Origin: Prevotellaceae bacterium UBA1787
GTDB taxonomy: Bacteria > Bacteroidota > Bacteroidia > Bacteroidales > Bacteroidaceae
Assembly: GCA_002315195.1 (NCBI GenBank)
Contig: DCGD01000002.1
Coordinates: forward strand, 11,564-50,564
Length of the DNA: 39,001 nt
Direction: 5' to 3'
Every line of letters starts with the position of its first letter. The stretch's first letter is position 1. Under the pieces are notes generated by a model. The model was given only the letters and a program-made list of their open reading frames with translations, had not been told where the DNA came from and ran no database searches. This document shows positions 28,651 to 39,001 of the stretch, one piece after another. The translations under genes were made by a program, and so were the position numbers.

Positions 28651-29736
28651 ATGAATTTTCAAAAATCATATAGAATGAAACGCTTCGTTTTAACATTCTC
28701 CATTGTTCTCTTTACAGTACCGATGATTGCACAGCCGCCCGCAAGGGTGCGTCAGGCACAAAAACAGCAGGAACAGAAACAGCAGACGCAATCGGTCAGC
28801 GTATCCCAACGCGCACAACTTGAATATCCCACTGCACCTTCCATGCCCGAAAACGTGGCGTGGCGGCGCGACATCTACCGCACCATCGATTTAACCAAAG
28901 ACAAGAATGCCGTTCTCTACTATCCCCAGGAACCGGAAGGCGACAAGATGAATCTCTTTACATACCTATTCAAACTTGTCATGCGGAAGCAAGTAACGGC
29001 CTACGACTACACCATTGACGGAAAAGAAAATTTCACCGAATCGAATGTTTCAAAGCCAATTGACATTTTGAAACGCCATGACATTCGCCACGAAGTACAG
29101 GGTGAAAAATTCCGTATTCAAGACAGTGACATTCCCTCCGCGGACGTCAAAGCCTACTACATCAAAGAAAGTACATACTTTGACCAAAACACTGCATCGT
29201 TCCATTCCCGCGTCACGGCCATCTGCCCCGTTCTTAAATTCGGCGATGACGACATATTTGGGGGAGAAGCCATACCACATCCCATGTTTTGGCTTAAATA
29301 TGAGGACATTGCGCCATTCCTTGCAAAGTTGGAACTGATGGCGAGCAACTACAACAATGCGGCAACCATTTCAGCCGATGATTTCTTCAGCACCAACCAA
29401 TACGAAGGTTCAATCTACAAGACGAACAACCTGCAAGGACGCGTCATCAACAACAATGATTCCGCCGCCGTCAAGAATGAGCAAAGTCGCATTGAAAAAG
29501 AGTTGGACAAGTTTGAGAAAAACATTTGGGGCAACGATTCTGCACGCATAAGAGAACAAGCCATCAAAGATTCCATTGCCGCTACGCAAAAACGCGGTTC
29601 AAAAACCGTCCGTAAGAAATCAACGAAAGAGGACACTTCCACCAGTTCCCGCAGTCAAGTGAAGAGACAAAGCAATGGAGGAGGCAGTTCAAAATCTTCC
29701 GCGCCGCGCATCAGTGTACGCCGTCAAAGACATTAA
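28651..29736 (+). CDS. porN: Type IX secretion system ring protein PorN (GldN)
   Basis: A 361-residue periplasmic protein that forms the PorK/PorN ring. The signal peptide is MKRFVLTFSIVLFTVPMIAQ, which favours starting at Met9 (28675), but the first ATG cannot be excluded. After a Gln-rich linker (about residues 32-55) comes the GldN domain, with WRRDIYRTIDLTKDKNAVLYYP, GDKMNLFTYLFKLVM and ICPVLKF, then HPMFWLKYED, all typical of the family. The last 60 residues or so are Lys/Arg/Ser-rich low-complexity sequence. It is the last gene of the operon, and a strong hairpin follows its stop codon. Confidence 0.94.
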   Translation: MNFQKSYRMKRFVLTFSIVLFTVPMIAQPPARVRQAQKQQEQKQQTQSVSVSQRAQLEYPTAPSMPENVAWRRDIYRTIDLTKDKNAVLYYPQEPEGDKMNLFTYLFKLVMRKQVTAYDYTIDGKENFTESNVSKPIDILKRHDIRHEVQGEKFRIQDSDIPSADVKAYYIKESTYFDQNTASFHSRVTAICPVLKFGDDDIFGGEAIPHPMFWLKYEDIAPFLAKLELMASNYNNAATISADDFFSTNQYEGSIYKTNNLQGRVINNNDSAAVKNEQSRIEKELDKFEKNIWGNDSARIREQAIKDSIAATQKRGSKTVRKKSTKEDTSTSSRSQVKRQSNGGGSSKSSAPRISVRRQRH

Positions 29737-29782
29737 AAGAATGAAAATTGTTTCATAACTGAAATTTTTCTATCAGATTACC

Positions 29783-29829
29783 ATACAAGCAGAAAAGCCT
29801 CGATTAAATCGAGGCTTTTCTGCTTGTAT
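29783..29829. terminator. Bidirectional terminator between porN and the amidophosphoribosyltransferase-family gene
   Basis: A perfect 22-bp stem (29783-29804 with 29808-29829) has a 3-base loop. The GC-rich core (GCCTCGAT with its complement) is flanked by A4/T4 inside the stem, so both strands show a GC stem followed by Ts. It lies between two convergent stop codons (29736 and 29843) and can serve both transcripts. Confidence 0.85.
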
Positions 29830-29842
29830 AAGATTGTAGGAG

Positions 29843-31249
29843 TTAGAAATGGCTGCTTCCGTCAAAGCAATGCGTGCAAATTTTATCCTTGGGAAGCCCA
29901 ATGGCTTTCACCAAAGTTTCCACGGAATTGAAACGCAGGGAAGTCAAACTCAAACGCTTTCGTATTTCATCCACCATTTTTTCATACTGCTCACTTCCGG
30001 TCTTGGAATACAATTCAAGATTTTTGTCTTTGTCACCCTCCAAATCCTGTATGATTCTGCGGGTAATCAACTCCAGGTCAGAACGGGAAGATGTAAAAGA
30101 AATAAATGGACAAGGATAGACAAGCGGTGGGCAACTGATGCGGATGTGAACCTCTTTCGCACCATATTCAAAAAGCACCTTTACGTTGTCTCTCAGTTGT
30201 GTTCCTCGAACGATGGAATCATCACAAAACAGCAAACGCTTTCCCTCGAGCAAAGTACGGTTTGGTATGAGTTTCATTTTCGCCACAAGAAAACGTCTGT
30301 CCGGTGTTGAAGGCATGAAACTGCGCGGCCAGGTAGGTGTATATTTGGTAATGGCACGACGATACGGGACCCTCTTGCTGGTAGAATAGCCCAAGGCGAC
30401 CCCTACACCGGAATCGGGAATACCACAAATGGTATCAACCTCCGTTTCATCTTCATGTCCCATCTGCAATCCGCATTCATATCGCACTTCTTCAACATTA
30501 CGTCCTTCGTAACTGGAATTTGGAAATCCATAATATACCCATAGGAAAGAACAGATTTGCATTTCCTTGCGTGACTCCAACAATGTCTCAATGCCATCAG
30601 GACGTATGTAGAGCACTTCTCCCGGGCCAACGTCACGCATATACTCATAGTTCAAATTCGGAAGAGAACAACTTTCGCTTGCTACCGCATAAGAACCTTC
30701 CTTATGCGCAAGAATCAAGGGAGTACGCCCCCAACGGTCACGGGCCACAATGACTCCCTCTTCGGTAAGCAGCAACATTGAACAAGAACCCTTGACTGTT
30801 TGGAAAACATTGTCAATACCATCAGCAAAAGTTTTGCCGCGACTGATAAGCAACGCGACAACTTCCGTTGGATTTGTTCCTGAAGTGCTTTGCTCAGAGA
30901 AATGCTCACCCTCTTCCAGAAGTTTCTTTTCAATTTCCTTTAGATTGACAATTTTAGCGACGGTTACAAGAGCAAATCTCCCTAAATGCGTATAGACAAT
31001 AATAGGCTGCGCATCATTGTCACTGATGACACCTATGCCACACGTACCTTTGAAATCCCCGAGTTCCGCATCGAATTTGTTGCGGAAATAACTGCTCTCT
31101 ATATTATGTATTGACCTGACAAAACCTTGTTCCTTGCAAAACGTAGCCATACCCGCACGCTTTGTGCCAAGATGGCTGTTGTAGTCTGTACCATAGAACA
31201 AATCGTTAATACACGGTTTCCTTGATATTACACCGAATAAGCCTCCCAT
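29843..31249 (-). CDS. Amidophosphoribosyltransferase-family (PurF-like) protein with Gly in place of the catalytic Cys
   Basis: A 468-residue protein with an N-terminal class II glutamine amidotransferase fold and a C-terminal phosphoribosyltransferase domain. The start at 31249 gives MGGLFGV, matching where family members begin. The open frame reaches 31336, but that start lies upstream of the predicted promoter. PurF normally needs Cys as the first mature residue (MCG...); here the position is Gly, so glutamine hydrolysis is not expected. The PRPP loop is intact (LLFCDDSIVRGTQLRDN). Cys residues in MQICSF, YPCPF and CTHC at the C-terminus match the spacing of the Fe-S ligands of Bacillus-type PurF. 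I recall the same Gly in Bacteroides homologues, so it is probably a lineage trait and not a sequencing error. It could make phosphoribosylamine with free ammonia or have another role. Confidence 0.9.
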   Translation of the reverse strand: MGGLFGVISRKPCINDLFYGTDYNSHLGTKRAGMATFCKEQGFVRSIHNIESSYFRNKFDAELGDFKGTCGIGVISDNDAQPIIVYTHLGRFALVTVAKIVNLKEIEKKLLEEGEHFSEQSTSGTNPTEVVALLISRGKTFADGIDNVFQTVKGSCSMLLLTEEGVIVARDRWGRTPLILAHKEGSYAVASESCSLPNLNYEYMRDVGPGEVLYIRPDGIETLLESRKEMQICSFLWVYYGFPNSSYEGRNVEEVRYECGLQMGHEDETEVDTICGIPDSGVGVALGYSTSKRVPYRRAITKYTPTWPRSFMPSTPDRRFLVAKMKLIPNRTLLEGKRLLFCDDSIVRGTQLRDNVKVLFEYGAKEVHIRISCPPLVYPCPFISFTSSRSDLELITRRIIQDLEGDKDKNLELYSKTGSEQYEKMVDEIRKRLSLTSLRFNSVETLVKAIGLPKDKICTHCFDGSSHF

Positions 31250-31284
31250 ATAAAAAATAAATTTGCTTGTCTTTATTTTGAGTG

Positions 31285-31292
31285 CAAAGGTA
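31285..31292 (-). promoter_or_regulatory. -7 promoter element of the PurF-like gene
   Basis: The minus strand reads TACCTTTG (TAnnTTTG), followed by GCACTC. Transcription would start near 31278, about 29 bases before the ATG at 31249. This rules out the longer frame starting at 31336. No clear -33 TTTG is seen. Confidence 0.55.
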
Positions 31293-31407
31293 CGGGATTT
31301 CAATGAAACCCTTTCGTTTTTTTCCAAAAAATACAATAACCTAATTCTGAATTAATACGAATAAATGTTTTCTTACGAATGCAACACAACAAAAATAAAC
31401 ATTCATG

Positions 31408-31438
31408 TTTCATATCTTACATAATTTTGCTATCTTTG
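31408..31438 (+). promoter_or_regulatory. Promoter of the chorismatase-like/beta-galactosidase unit
   Basis: TATCTTTG at 31431-31438 matches TAnnTTTG exactly. TTTC at 31408-31411, 19 bases upstream, differs by one base from the -33 TTTG. Transcription would begin near 31445, leaving a leader of about 220 bases before the first gene. Confidence 0.6.
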
Positions 31439-31663
31439 CGACAAACTCTATATAAGTACATTCAATCTATTGCGTATATATGGACATTCAAGACAATATT
31501 TCATTCCCGCTACTGCCAACCGCGCCATGTAAAGTGCAGATGAACACTCTTTCTTAGTGTTCATGAGCTTCCACTGAAACAATACTACAAGTTTCCAATA
31601 CATTTCAACGGTTATTAATCCCTACATAACATACACTTTACCAACAACTAAGTAATCACTCTG
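31439..31663 (+). other. Long 5' leader with a 25-codon frame and hairpin
   Basis: The predicted leader holds a 25-codon open frame (31480-31557, beginning MDIQDN). A perfect 9-bp hairpin with a 7-base loop lies at 31540-31564. The hairpin's left arm spans the last in-frame ATG of that frame, and its right arm covers the frame's TAG stop. No T-run follows, so it is not a simple terminator. It could be a leader-peptide control element, or the frame may be chance. It matches no riboswitch class I can recognise. Confidence 0.35.
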
Positions 31664-35940
<4,277 letters not shown>

Positions 35941-35952
35941 TAATACACCACA

Positions 35953-35983
35953 AAAAAGGGGATGCAAGAAGCATCCCCTTTTT
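35953..35983. terminator. Terminator after the beta-galactosidase gene
   Basis: A perfect 13-bp stem (35953-35965 with 35971-35983) with 5-base loop AAGAA has a GGGGATGC core flanked by A5/T5, so it can work in both directions. Its right half and the 25 bases beyond it recur at 37619-37664. Confidence 0.88.
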
Positions 35984-36008
35984 ACGTTCCTTGCGCCTGA
36001 ACATTTGA
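35961..36008 (+). repeat. Direct repeat, copy 1 (overlaps the beta-galactosidase terminator)
   Basis: These 48 bases start GATGCAAGAAGCATCCCC, end CCTGAACATTTGA, and recur at 37619-37664. Aligning them needs one 3-base gap, one 1-base gap in the T-run and one substitution (A at 36003, G at 37659). The match stops abruptly after TTTGA. The two copies bracket 1610 bases holding the fimbrillin cassette. Confidence 0.9.
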
Positions 36009-36041
36009 ACTGCTTACCGCTACATAAATATTACAAAAACC

Positions 36042-36104
36042 ATGTCCAAGAAACGATACAAATTTCAAATTGGAGAATTTCCCGACTACGATTTTGACGG
36101 TTAA
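36042..36104 (+). other. Possible 20-residue peptide or gene remnant
   Basis: An ATG opens a 20-codon frame (MSKKRYKFQIG..., ending in an acidic/aromatic tail YDFDG) just beyond direct repeat copy 1. The composition, basic then amphipathic then acidic, is less random than expected. However, there is no promoter element and no recognisable family. It may be a small peptide, the start of a decayed gene, or chance. Confidence 0.2.
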
Positions 36105-36275
36105 AACAAGGATTATCAATAATTCGTCTGACTTTCTTAAGTGGACTCATTTATGAATGTTCTATCGGACAACCATAATTTTGAATGACAAAATTACATG
36201 TTGATGTATCGTTTGTGCGTGCGTTGGTGCAATGGTCACCCCATAAAAAATATTGCATCACTTGCAACAAAACTA

Positions 36276-36306
36276 CCGCAAAGCGCCCCTCGCGGATGCC
36301 TTGCGG
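36276..36306 (-). terminator. Probable terminator of the fimbrillin unit
   Basis: A 9-bp stem with one G-U pair (36276-36284 with 36298-36306) encloses a 13-base loop. On the minus strand it is followed by TAGTTTTG. It lies about 45 bases beyond the fimbrillin-like stop codon. The rest of 36105-36275 shows nothing I can identify. Confidence 0.5.
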
Positions 36307-36351
36307 CTTATCATGAATGGAACTCAGACTTGCGGCTTTGCACGCACTGCC

Positions 36352-37137
36352 TTATTCGCCATCTTGAACGTGCAACCAGTAAATTTTTCCTGCTGATACG
36401 CTTATGTTTTTTACATTTCCGTTTGAATGTTTAAAAGATGCATCACCTGGCGCTACAGGAAAATAGTTATAACATTTCGTTTCTCCATCTAATTGTACAT
36501 CATTTTCCACATCGGCTGTGGCTGTTACCTTAGGACAACCTTCACCTGTGGTGTGGATGACAGGATTTTTTCTATTTACGGTTTTGATATAAAAACAATC
36601 GCCATAATCTGGTTCAATGTTTGCATTGGGACCTCCTACATAGAGAATAGCGCAAAGGTTCTTGAAGGTAACTGAGGTTGCGCCGTCTGTCGCCTTTGCG
36701 TAATGAAGCGCTTTGGTAGGATAAATGTTTTGTGAACCGCTAGTATAATTAAAATCATCAAAACCCGTAATCTGATCTGTTTCACTACTGTAAGTAGTGT
36801 TGGACTTGTAAGGGAATACCAGATGATATTCAGAGGCCATGTTTGCTGTACCCGTGATGGTGGCATTGCCCGCAGCGTCAACAGCGGTCACTTCAAACGG
36901 TACAGCGGTAGTGTTACTTACACTATAGAGACCTATTTGATCGTTCACCTCGAACTTTGGAGTCCGGTTATTCCACACTGCGCGAGAGTCTGCATCGGTG
37001 GCAAACGAAACGGTAAAGGTCATCTGCTTCTTGGTGTTCTGCTCGACACTGTCGATTGCATCATTCTCGTTTGAGCAACTGCTCACGCCTATACCCATCA
37101 TCATCATGGCTGCTGCCACATAAATATATTTCTTCAT
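36352..37137 (-). CDS. Fimbrillin-family lipoprotein
   Basis: A 261-residue lipoprotein with a signal peptide and lipobox VSSC (about residues 17-20). The N-terminal mature region carries the Mfa-like/fimbrillin signature MTFTVSF then RAVWNNRTPKFEVNDQIGLYS ('F..gD.IGlY'). An N-terminal sandwich with YHLVFPY and a second part with VTFKNLCAILYV follow. The protein ends with VSAGKIYWLHVQ, as fimbrillins do. Proteins of this type form or cap short surface pili, or act as single surface lipoproteins. Length is at the short end of the family. Three Cys residues lie in the second half, which is unusual for fimbrillins. It is 23 bases downstream of a 43-residue peptide gene, and the pair sits between two direct repeats, so recent acquisition is likely. 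Confidence 0.87.
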   Translation of the reverse strand: MKKYIYVAAAMMMMGIGVSSCSNENDAIDSVEQNTKKQMTFTVSFATDADSRAVWNNRTPKFEVNDQIGLYSVSNTTAVPFEVTAVDAAGNATITGTANMASEYHLVFPYKSNTTYSSETDQITGFDDFNYTSGSQNIYPTKALHYAKATDGATSVTFKNLCAILYVGGPNANIEPDYGDCFYIKTVNRKNPVIHTTGEGCPKVTATADVENDVQLDGETKCYNYFPVAPGDASFKHSNGNVKNISVSAGKIYWLHVQDGE

Positions 37138-37160
37138 TGCCTTTCAATTTAAGATAATTC

Positions 37161-37292
37161 CTAATATATTACAGTTTCTTGCTCATACGCTTCAAAACTT
37201 GCATTCGATGCGGGTCCACTTGTGCAGATGATGCTCATTGGCTTCACCTGATACGCCTTCATCAGAGGCTCTTCATACTTTTTCTTTTCCAT
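37161..37292 (-). CDS. Small 43-residue peptide upstream of the fimbrillin gene
   Basis: A 43-codon frame from ATG 37292 to TAG 37161. It begins MEKKKYEEPLMKAYQVKP, then SIICTSGPA, then a polar acidic tail ending ETVIY. The pattern 'M.KK.Y..P....' followed by a short hydrophobic segment and a small/Gly patch is one I recognise from unnamed Bacteroidales mini-genes that precede surface lipoprotein genes. The predicted promoter lies about 40 bases upstream and the fimbrillin follows 23 bases downstream, so it would be the first gene of the transcript. The function is unknown. It could be a peptide signal, a translational leader or a secreted peptide. Confidence 0.55.
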   Translation of the reverse strand: MEKKKYEEPLMKAYQVKPMSIICTSGPASNASFEAYEQETVIY

Positions 37293-37330
37293 ACTATTTT
37301 GATTATTAATTTTGAATTTAACTCTGGTTG

Positions 37331-37364
37331 CAAAGGTAAAATTACTTGAACACTTACCCCCCCC
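37331..37364 (-). promoter_or_regulatory. Fimbrillin-unit promoter with an eight-G tract at the -33 position
   Basis: On the minus strand a run of eight Gs (37357-37364) is followed by 18 bases and then TACCTTTG (37331-37338), an exact TAnnTTTG. Transcription would start near 37324, about 32 bases before the peptide ATG. The G-run occupies the place where the -33 TTTG is normally found, so its length would set promoter geometry. Confidence 0.55.
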
Positions 37365-37550
37365 ATTTTGTTAAATTTTGTAAATTTTATGTTAAAATTT
37401 GTTATTATGACTAAAATGCTGTTGCATCATAGCTTCTCGCTATTAATTATCATCTTTACATTGCATTTTCATCTGTTTCAGACACTTTTCAGAGCACCTC
37501 AATGGCTTTTCATGTCTTGCCTCGTACGGAGAAACAAAGGTCACGAAAAA
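37365..37550. other. Intergenic region between the fimbrillin promoter and the ATPase terminator
   Basis: Mostly AT-rich sequence with no convincing gene. A perfect AT-only palindrome of 8-bp arms with a 3-base centre lies at 37382-37400, upstream of the fimbrillin promoter, and could be an operator. Two opposed frames of 60-77 codons cross this stretch but run through the terminator hairpin and lack any family signature. Confidence 0.5.
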
Positions 37551-37580
37551 AGGCTGAAACTTGAGATTGAGTTTCAGCCT
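37551..37580 (-). terminator. Rho-independent terminator of the HerA-like ATPase gene
   Basis: A perfect 11-bp stem (37551-37561 with 37570-37580) has an 8-base loop. On the minus strand the stem is followed by T5-6. It lies about 95 bases beyond the ATPase stop codon. Transcription from the ATPase gene would cross direct repeat copy 2, whose own hairpin is damaged, before reaching it. Confidence 0.82.
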
Positions 37581-37618
37581 GATGTTTACGACTACGAATG
37601 ATTCAGCGGACAGCAAGA

Positions 37619-37664
37619 GATGCAAGCATCCCCTTTTTTACGTTCCTTGCGCCTGAACGTTTGA
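37619..37664 (+). repeat. Direct repeat, copy 2 (degenerate terminator)
   Basis: These 46 bases match 35961-36008 in the same orientation. The left arm of the hairpin seen in copy 1 is altered here (AAGAGATGC instead of AAGGGGATGC), and the loop is shortened by the 3-base gap. Only an imperfect stem remains. It lies 10 bases beyond the ATPase stop codon. The simplest reading is that one ancestral terminator shared by two convergent genes was duplicated when the intervening segment arrived. Confidence 0.88.
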
Positions 37665-37674
37665 TGAAAGGCGG

Positions 37675-39001
37675 CTATTTCAACAAATTTCCCAAAATTC
37701 CTCTGGTCAGTGAACGGATCGCTGAGGACGTGGCCTGCTTGGCTATGCTTCCGGCAGCCCCTTTCGCACGTGAGCCGAATATGCTCTTCGCCACCGTGTC
37801 ACCCAATGAGCGGGTTATGGTGGTCAATACCGCACCCAACACGGTTCCAAGAATACCTCCGACAAGTCCTTTCTTCGTGGAAGACTTGCCCTTTTTCTTG
37901 GTTTCCGCCAATTCCTTCTTTTCTTGTTCTTCCTTTTCGCTCTGTTCCAAAAGCACTTCAAAAGCACTCTCCCTATCCACAATTTTATCATATTTCCCCG
38001 CAATGACCGAAGACTGCATAATCTGCTGACGCTGCATGGGAGAAATCGCCCCTATCTGACTGAGTGGGAACAACACCTTCGCTCTTTCAACCATGCCGGG
38101 ACTTCCCTTTGAGTCAAGGAAAGACACAAGAGCCTCACCCGTCCCAAGTTGCATGATGGCATCGACCGTCTTGAATTCGGGATTTTCGCGGAAAGTCTCG
38201 GCAGCCGCCCTGACTGCTTTCTGTTCTTTCGGCGTAAATGCACGCAAAGCATGTTGAATACGATTTCCAAGCTGGCCCAAGACTTTCTCAGGAATATCGG
38301 CGGGATTTTGGGTGATGAAATAAACCCCCACCCCTTTGCTGCGAATGAGTCTGACAACTTGTTCAATCTTGTCAATCAACGCTGAGGGAGTATCCTGAAA
38401 CAATGTGTGCGCCTCGTCGAAGAAAAACACCAGTTTCGGCAATTCTCTGTCACCCACTTCCGGCAATGTTTCATACAAAACGGAAAGCAGCCACAACAGG
38501 AAAGTGGAATACAGCTTTGGGTTCTGCATCAATTTGTCGGCCGCCAAAACATTCATCACGCCCAAACCGCATTGTTGTTTCAACAAATCATTGATGTCAC
38601 AAGCCGGCTCCGCAAAAAACTGATTGGCTCCCTGGTTCTCCAAGGTCAAGACCTGACGTTGGATGGCACCGATACTCGCAACCGACACCATGCCGTAAGT
38701 CTTGGATATTTCACTTGCATGCTGTCCCACGTATGTAAGCATGGACCGCAAGTCCTTGATGTCAATCAAAAGCAAGCCTTTGTCATCCGCCACCTTGAAT
38801 ACAATTTCCAACACACCACTTTGCGTGTCGTTCAAGCTCATCAACCGTGAAAGCAACTGGGGGCCCATGTTTGATATCGTGGTACGCATAGGATGCCCCT
38901 GCTCACCAAAAACATCCCAAAACGTGACCGGACAGTTTGAAAAATGGGGATCTTGAATGCCAAACTCCGTACAACGTTTTTTGATGAAATCATTCATGCA
39001 G
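37675..39001 (-). CDS. HerA/YjgR-type (DUF853) ATPase, N-terminus outside the window
   Basis: At least 442 residues are visible. The frame stays open to the right edge, and the ATG at 38997 is probably internal, because YjgR homologues carry a Walker A P-loop region of about 60-70 residues before this point. Recognisable segments are VTFWDVFGEQGHPMRTT, LLLIDIKDLRSM, SIGAIQRQVLTLE, Walker B KLVFFFDEAHTLF (Asp194-Glu195 counted from that ATG), VYFITQNPADIPEKVLGQLGNRIQHALRAFTPK and LGTGEALVSFLDSKGSP. All of these closely match E. coli YjgR as I remember it. The C-terminus has a charged, Lys/Glu-rich linker, then a Gly/Ala/Ile-rich tail of about 60 residues. The family is thought to act on DNA, but its cellular role is poorly defined. 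Confidence 0.92.
   Translation of the reverse strand, partial: CMNDFIKKRCTEFGIQDPHFSNCPVTFWDVFGEQGHPMRTTISNMGPQLLSRLMSLNDTQSGVLEIVFKVADDKGLLLIDIKDLRSMLTYVGQHASEISKTYGMVSVASIGAIQRQVLTLENQGANQFFAEPACDINDLLKQQCGLGVMNVLAADKLMQNPKLYSTFLLWLLSVLYETLPEVGDRELPKLVFFFDEAHTLFQDTPSALIDKIEQVVRLIRSKGVGVYFITQNPADIPEKVLGQLGNRIQHALRAFTPKEQKAVRAAAETFRENPEFKTVDAIMQLGTGEALVSFLDSKGSPGMVERAKVLFPLSQIGAISPMQRQQIMQSSVIAGKYDKIVDRESAFEVLLEQSEKEEQEKKELAETKKKGKSSTKKGLVGGILGTVLGAVLTTITRSLGDTVAKSIFGSRAKGAAGSIAKQATSSAIRSLTRGILGNLLK

Noticed and set aside
37382..37400. Perfect AT-only palindrome as an invertible-promoter end
   Set aside because: I found no second inverted copy flanking the promoter and no recombinase gene in the window. 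It is kept only as a possible operator in the feature list.
37443..37625. A 60-codon minus-strand frame beyond the ATPase gene
   Set aside because: It passes through the ATPase terminator hairpin and repeat copy 2 and shows no family signature.

Overview
The window looks like a chromosomal segment from a Bacteroidales bacterium, most likely Prevotellaceae or a close relative. The evidence is paired SusC/SusD outer-membrane genes, many surface lipoproteins, TAnnTTTG-type promoter elements, and a complete porP-K-L-M-N core operon of the type IX secretion system (T9SS), which Bacteroides itself usually lacks. I see no tRNA, rRNA, CRISPR array, transposase or phage gene.

Region 1 (1-6.9 kb, minus strand) is a transport locus. 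It runs from a TonB-dependent receptor with its own promoter, to a DUF4876-like lipoprotein, to a DUF6850-like outer-membrane barrel. After a 600-base gap comes the start of a lipoprotein that resembles C25 (gingipain-type) peptidases and runs off the left edge. Region 2 (7.0-22.9 kb, minus strand) is one long operon built from two tandem modules, each ordered fasciclin-domain lipoprotein, SusC, SusD. It contains no glycoside hydrolase and no regulator, and a strong hairpin terminator at 6973-7006 ends it. Together regions 1 and 2 are nearly 23 kb of outer-membrane uptake machinery with an unidentified substrate.

Region 3 (23.7-29.7 kb, plus strand) is the T9SS operon: PorP barrel, PorK lipoprotein, PorL and PorM (the proton-driven inner-membrane motor), and PorN. 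PorL carries an unusually dense acidic stretch. A 22-bp bidirectional hairpin separates this operon from a convergent amidophosphoribosyltransferase-family gene whose catalytic Cys position reads Gly.

Region 4 (31.4-36.0 kb, plus strand) is a two-gene unit with a long leader: a Rid-fold, chorismatase-like protein followed 20 bases later by an exported GH2 beta-galactosidase. Region 5 (36.0-37.6 kb) is a small cassette with a 43-residue peptide and a fimbrillin-like lipoprotein. Its promoter carries a run of eight Gs at the expected -33 position. The cassette is bracketed by two near-identical 46-48 bp direct repeats, one of which is the beta-galactosidase terminator. This suggests a recently gained, possibly phase-variable surface antigen. 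Region 6 (37.7 kb to the right edge, minus strand) is a HerA/YjgR-type ATPase whose N-terminus lies outside the window.
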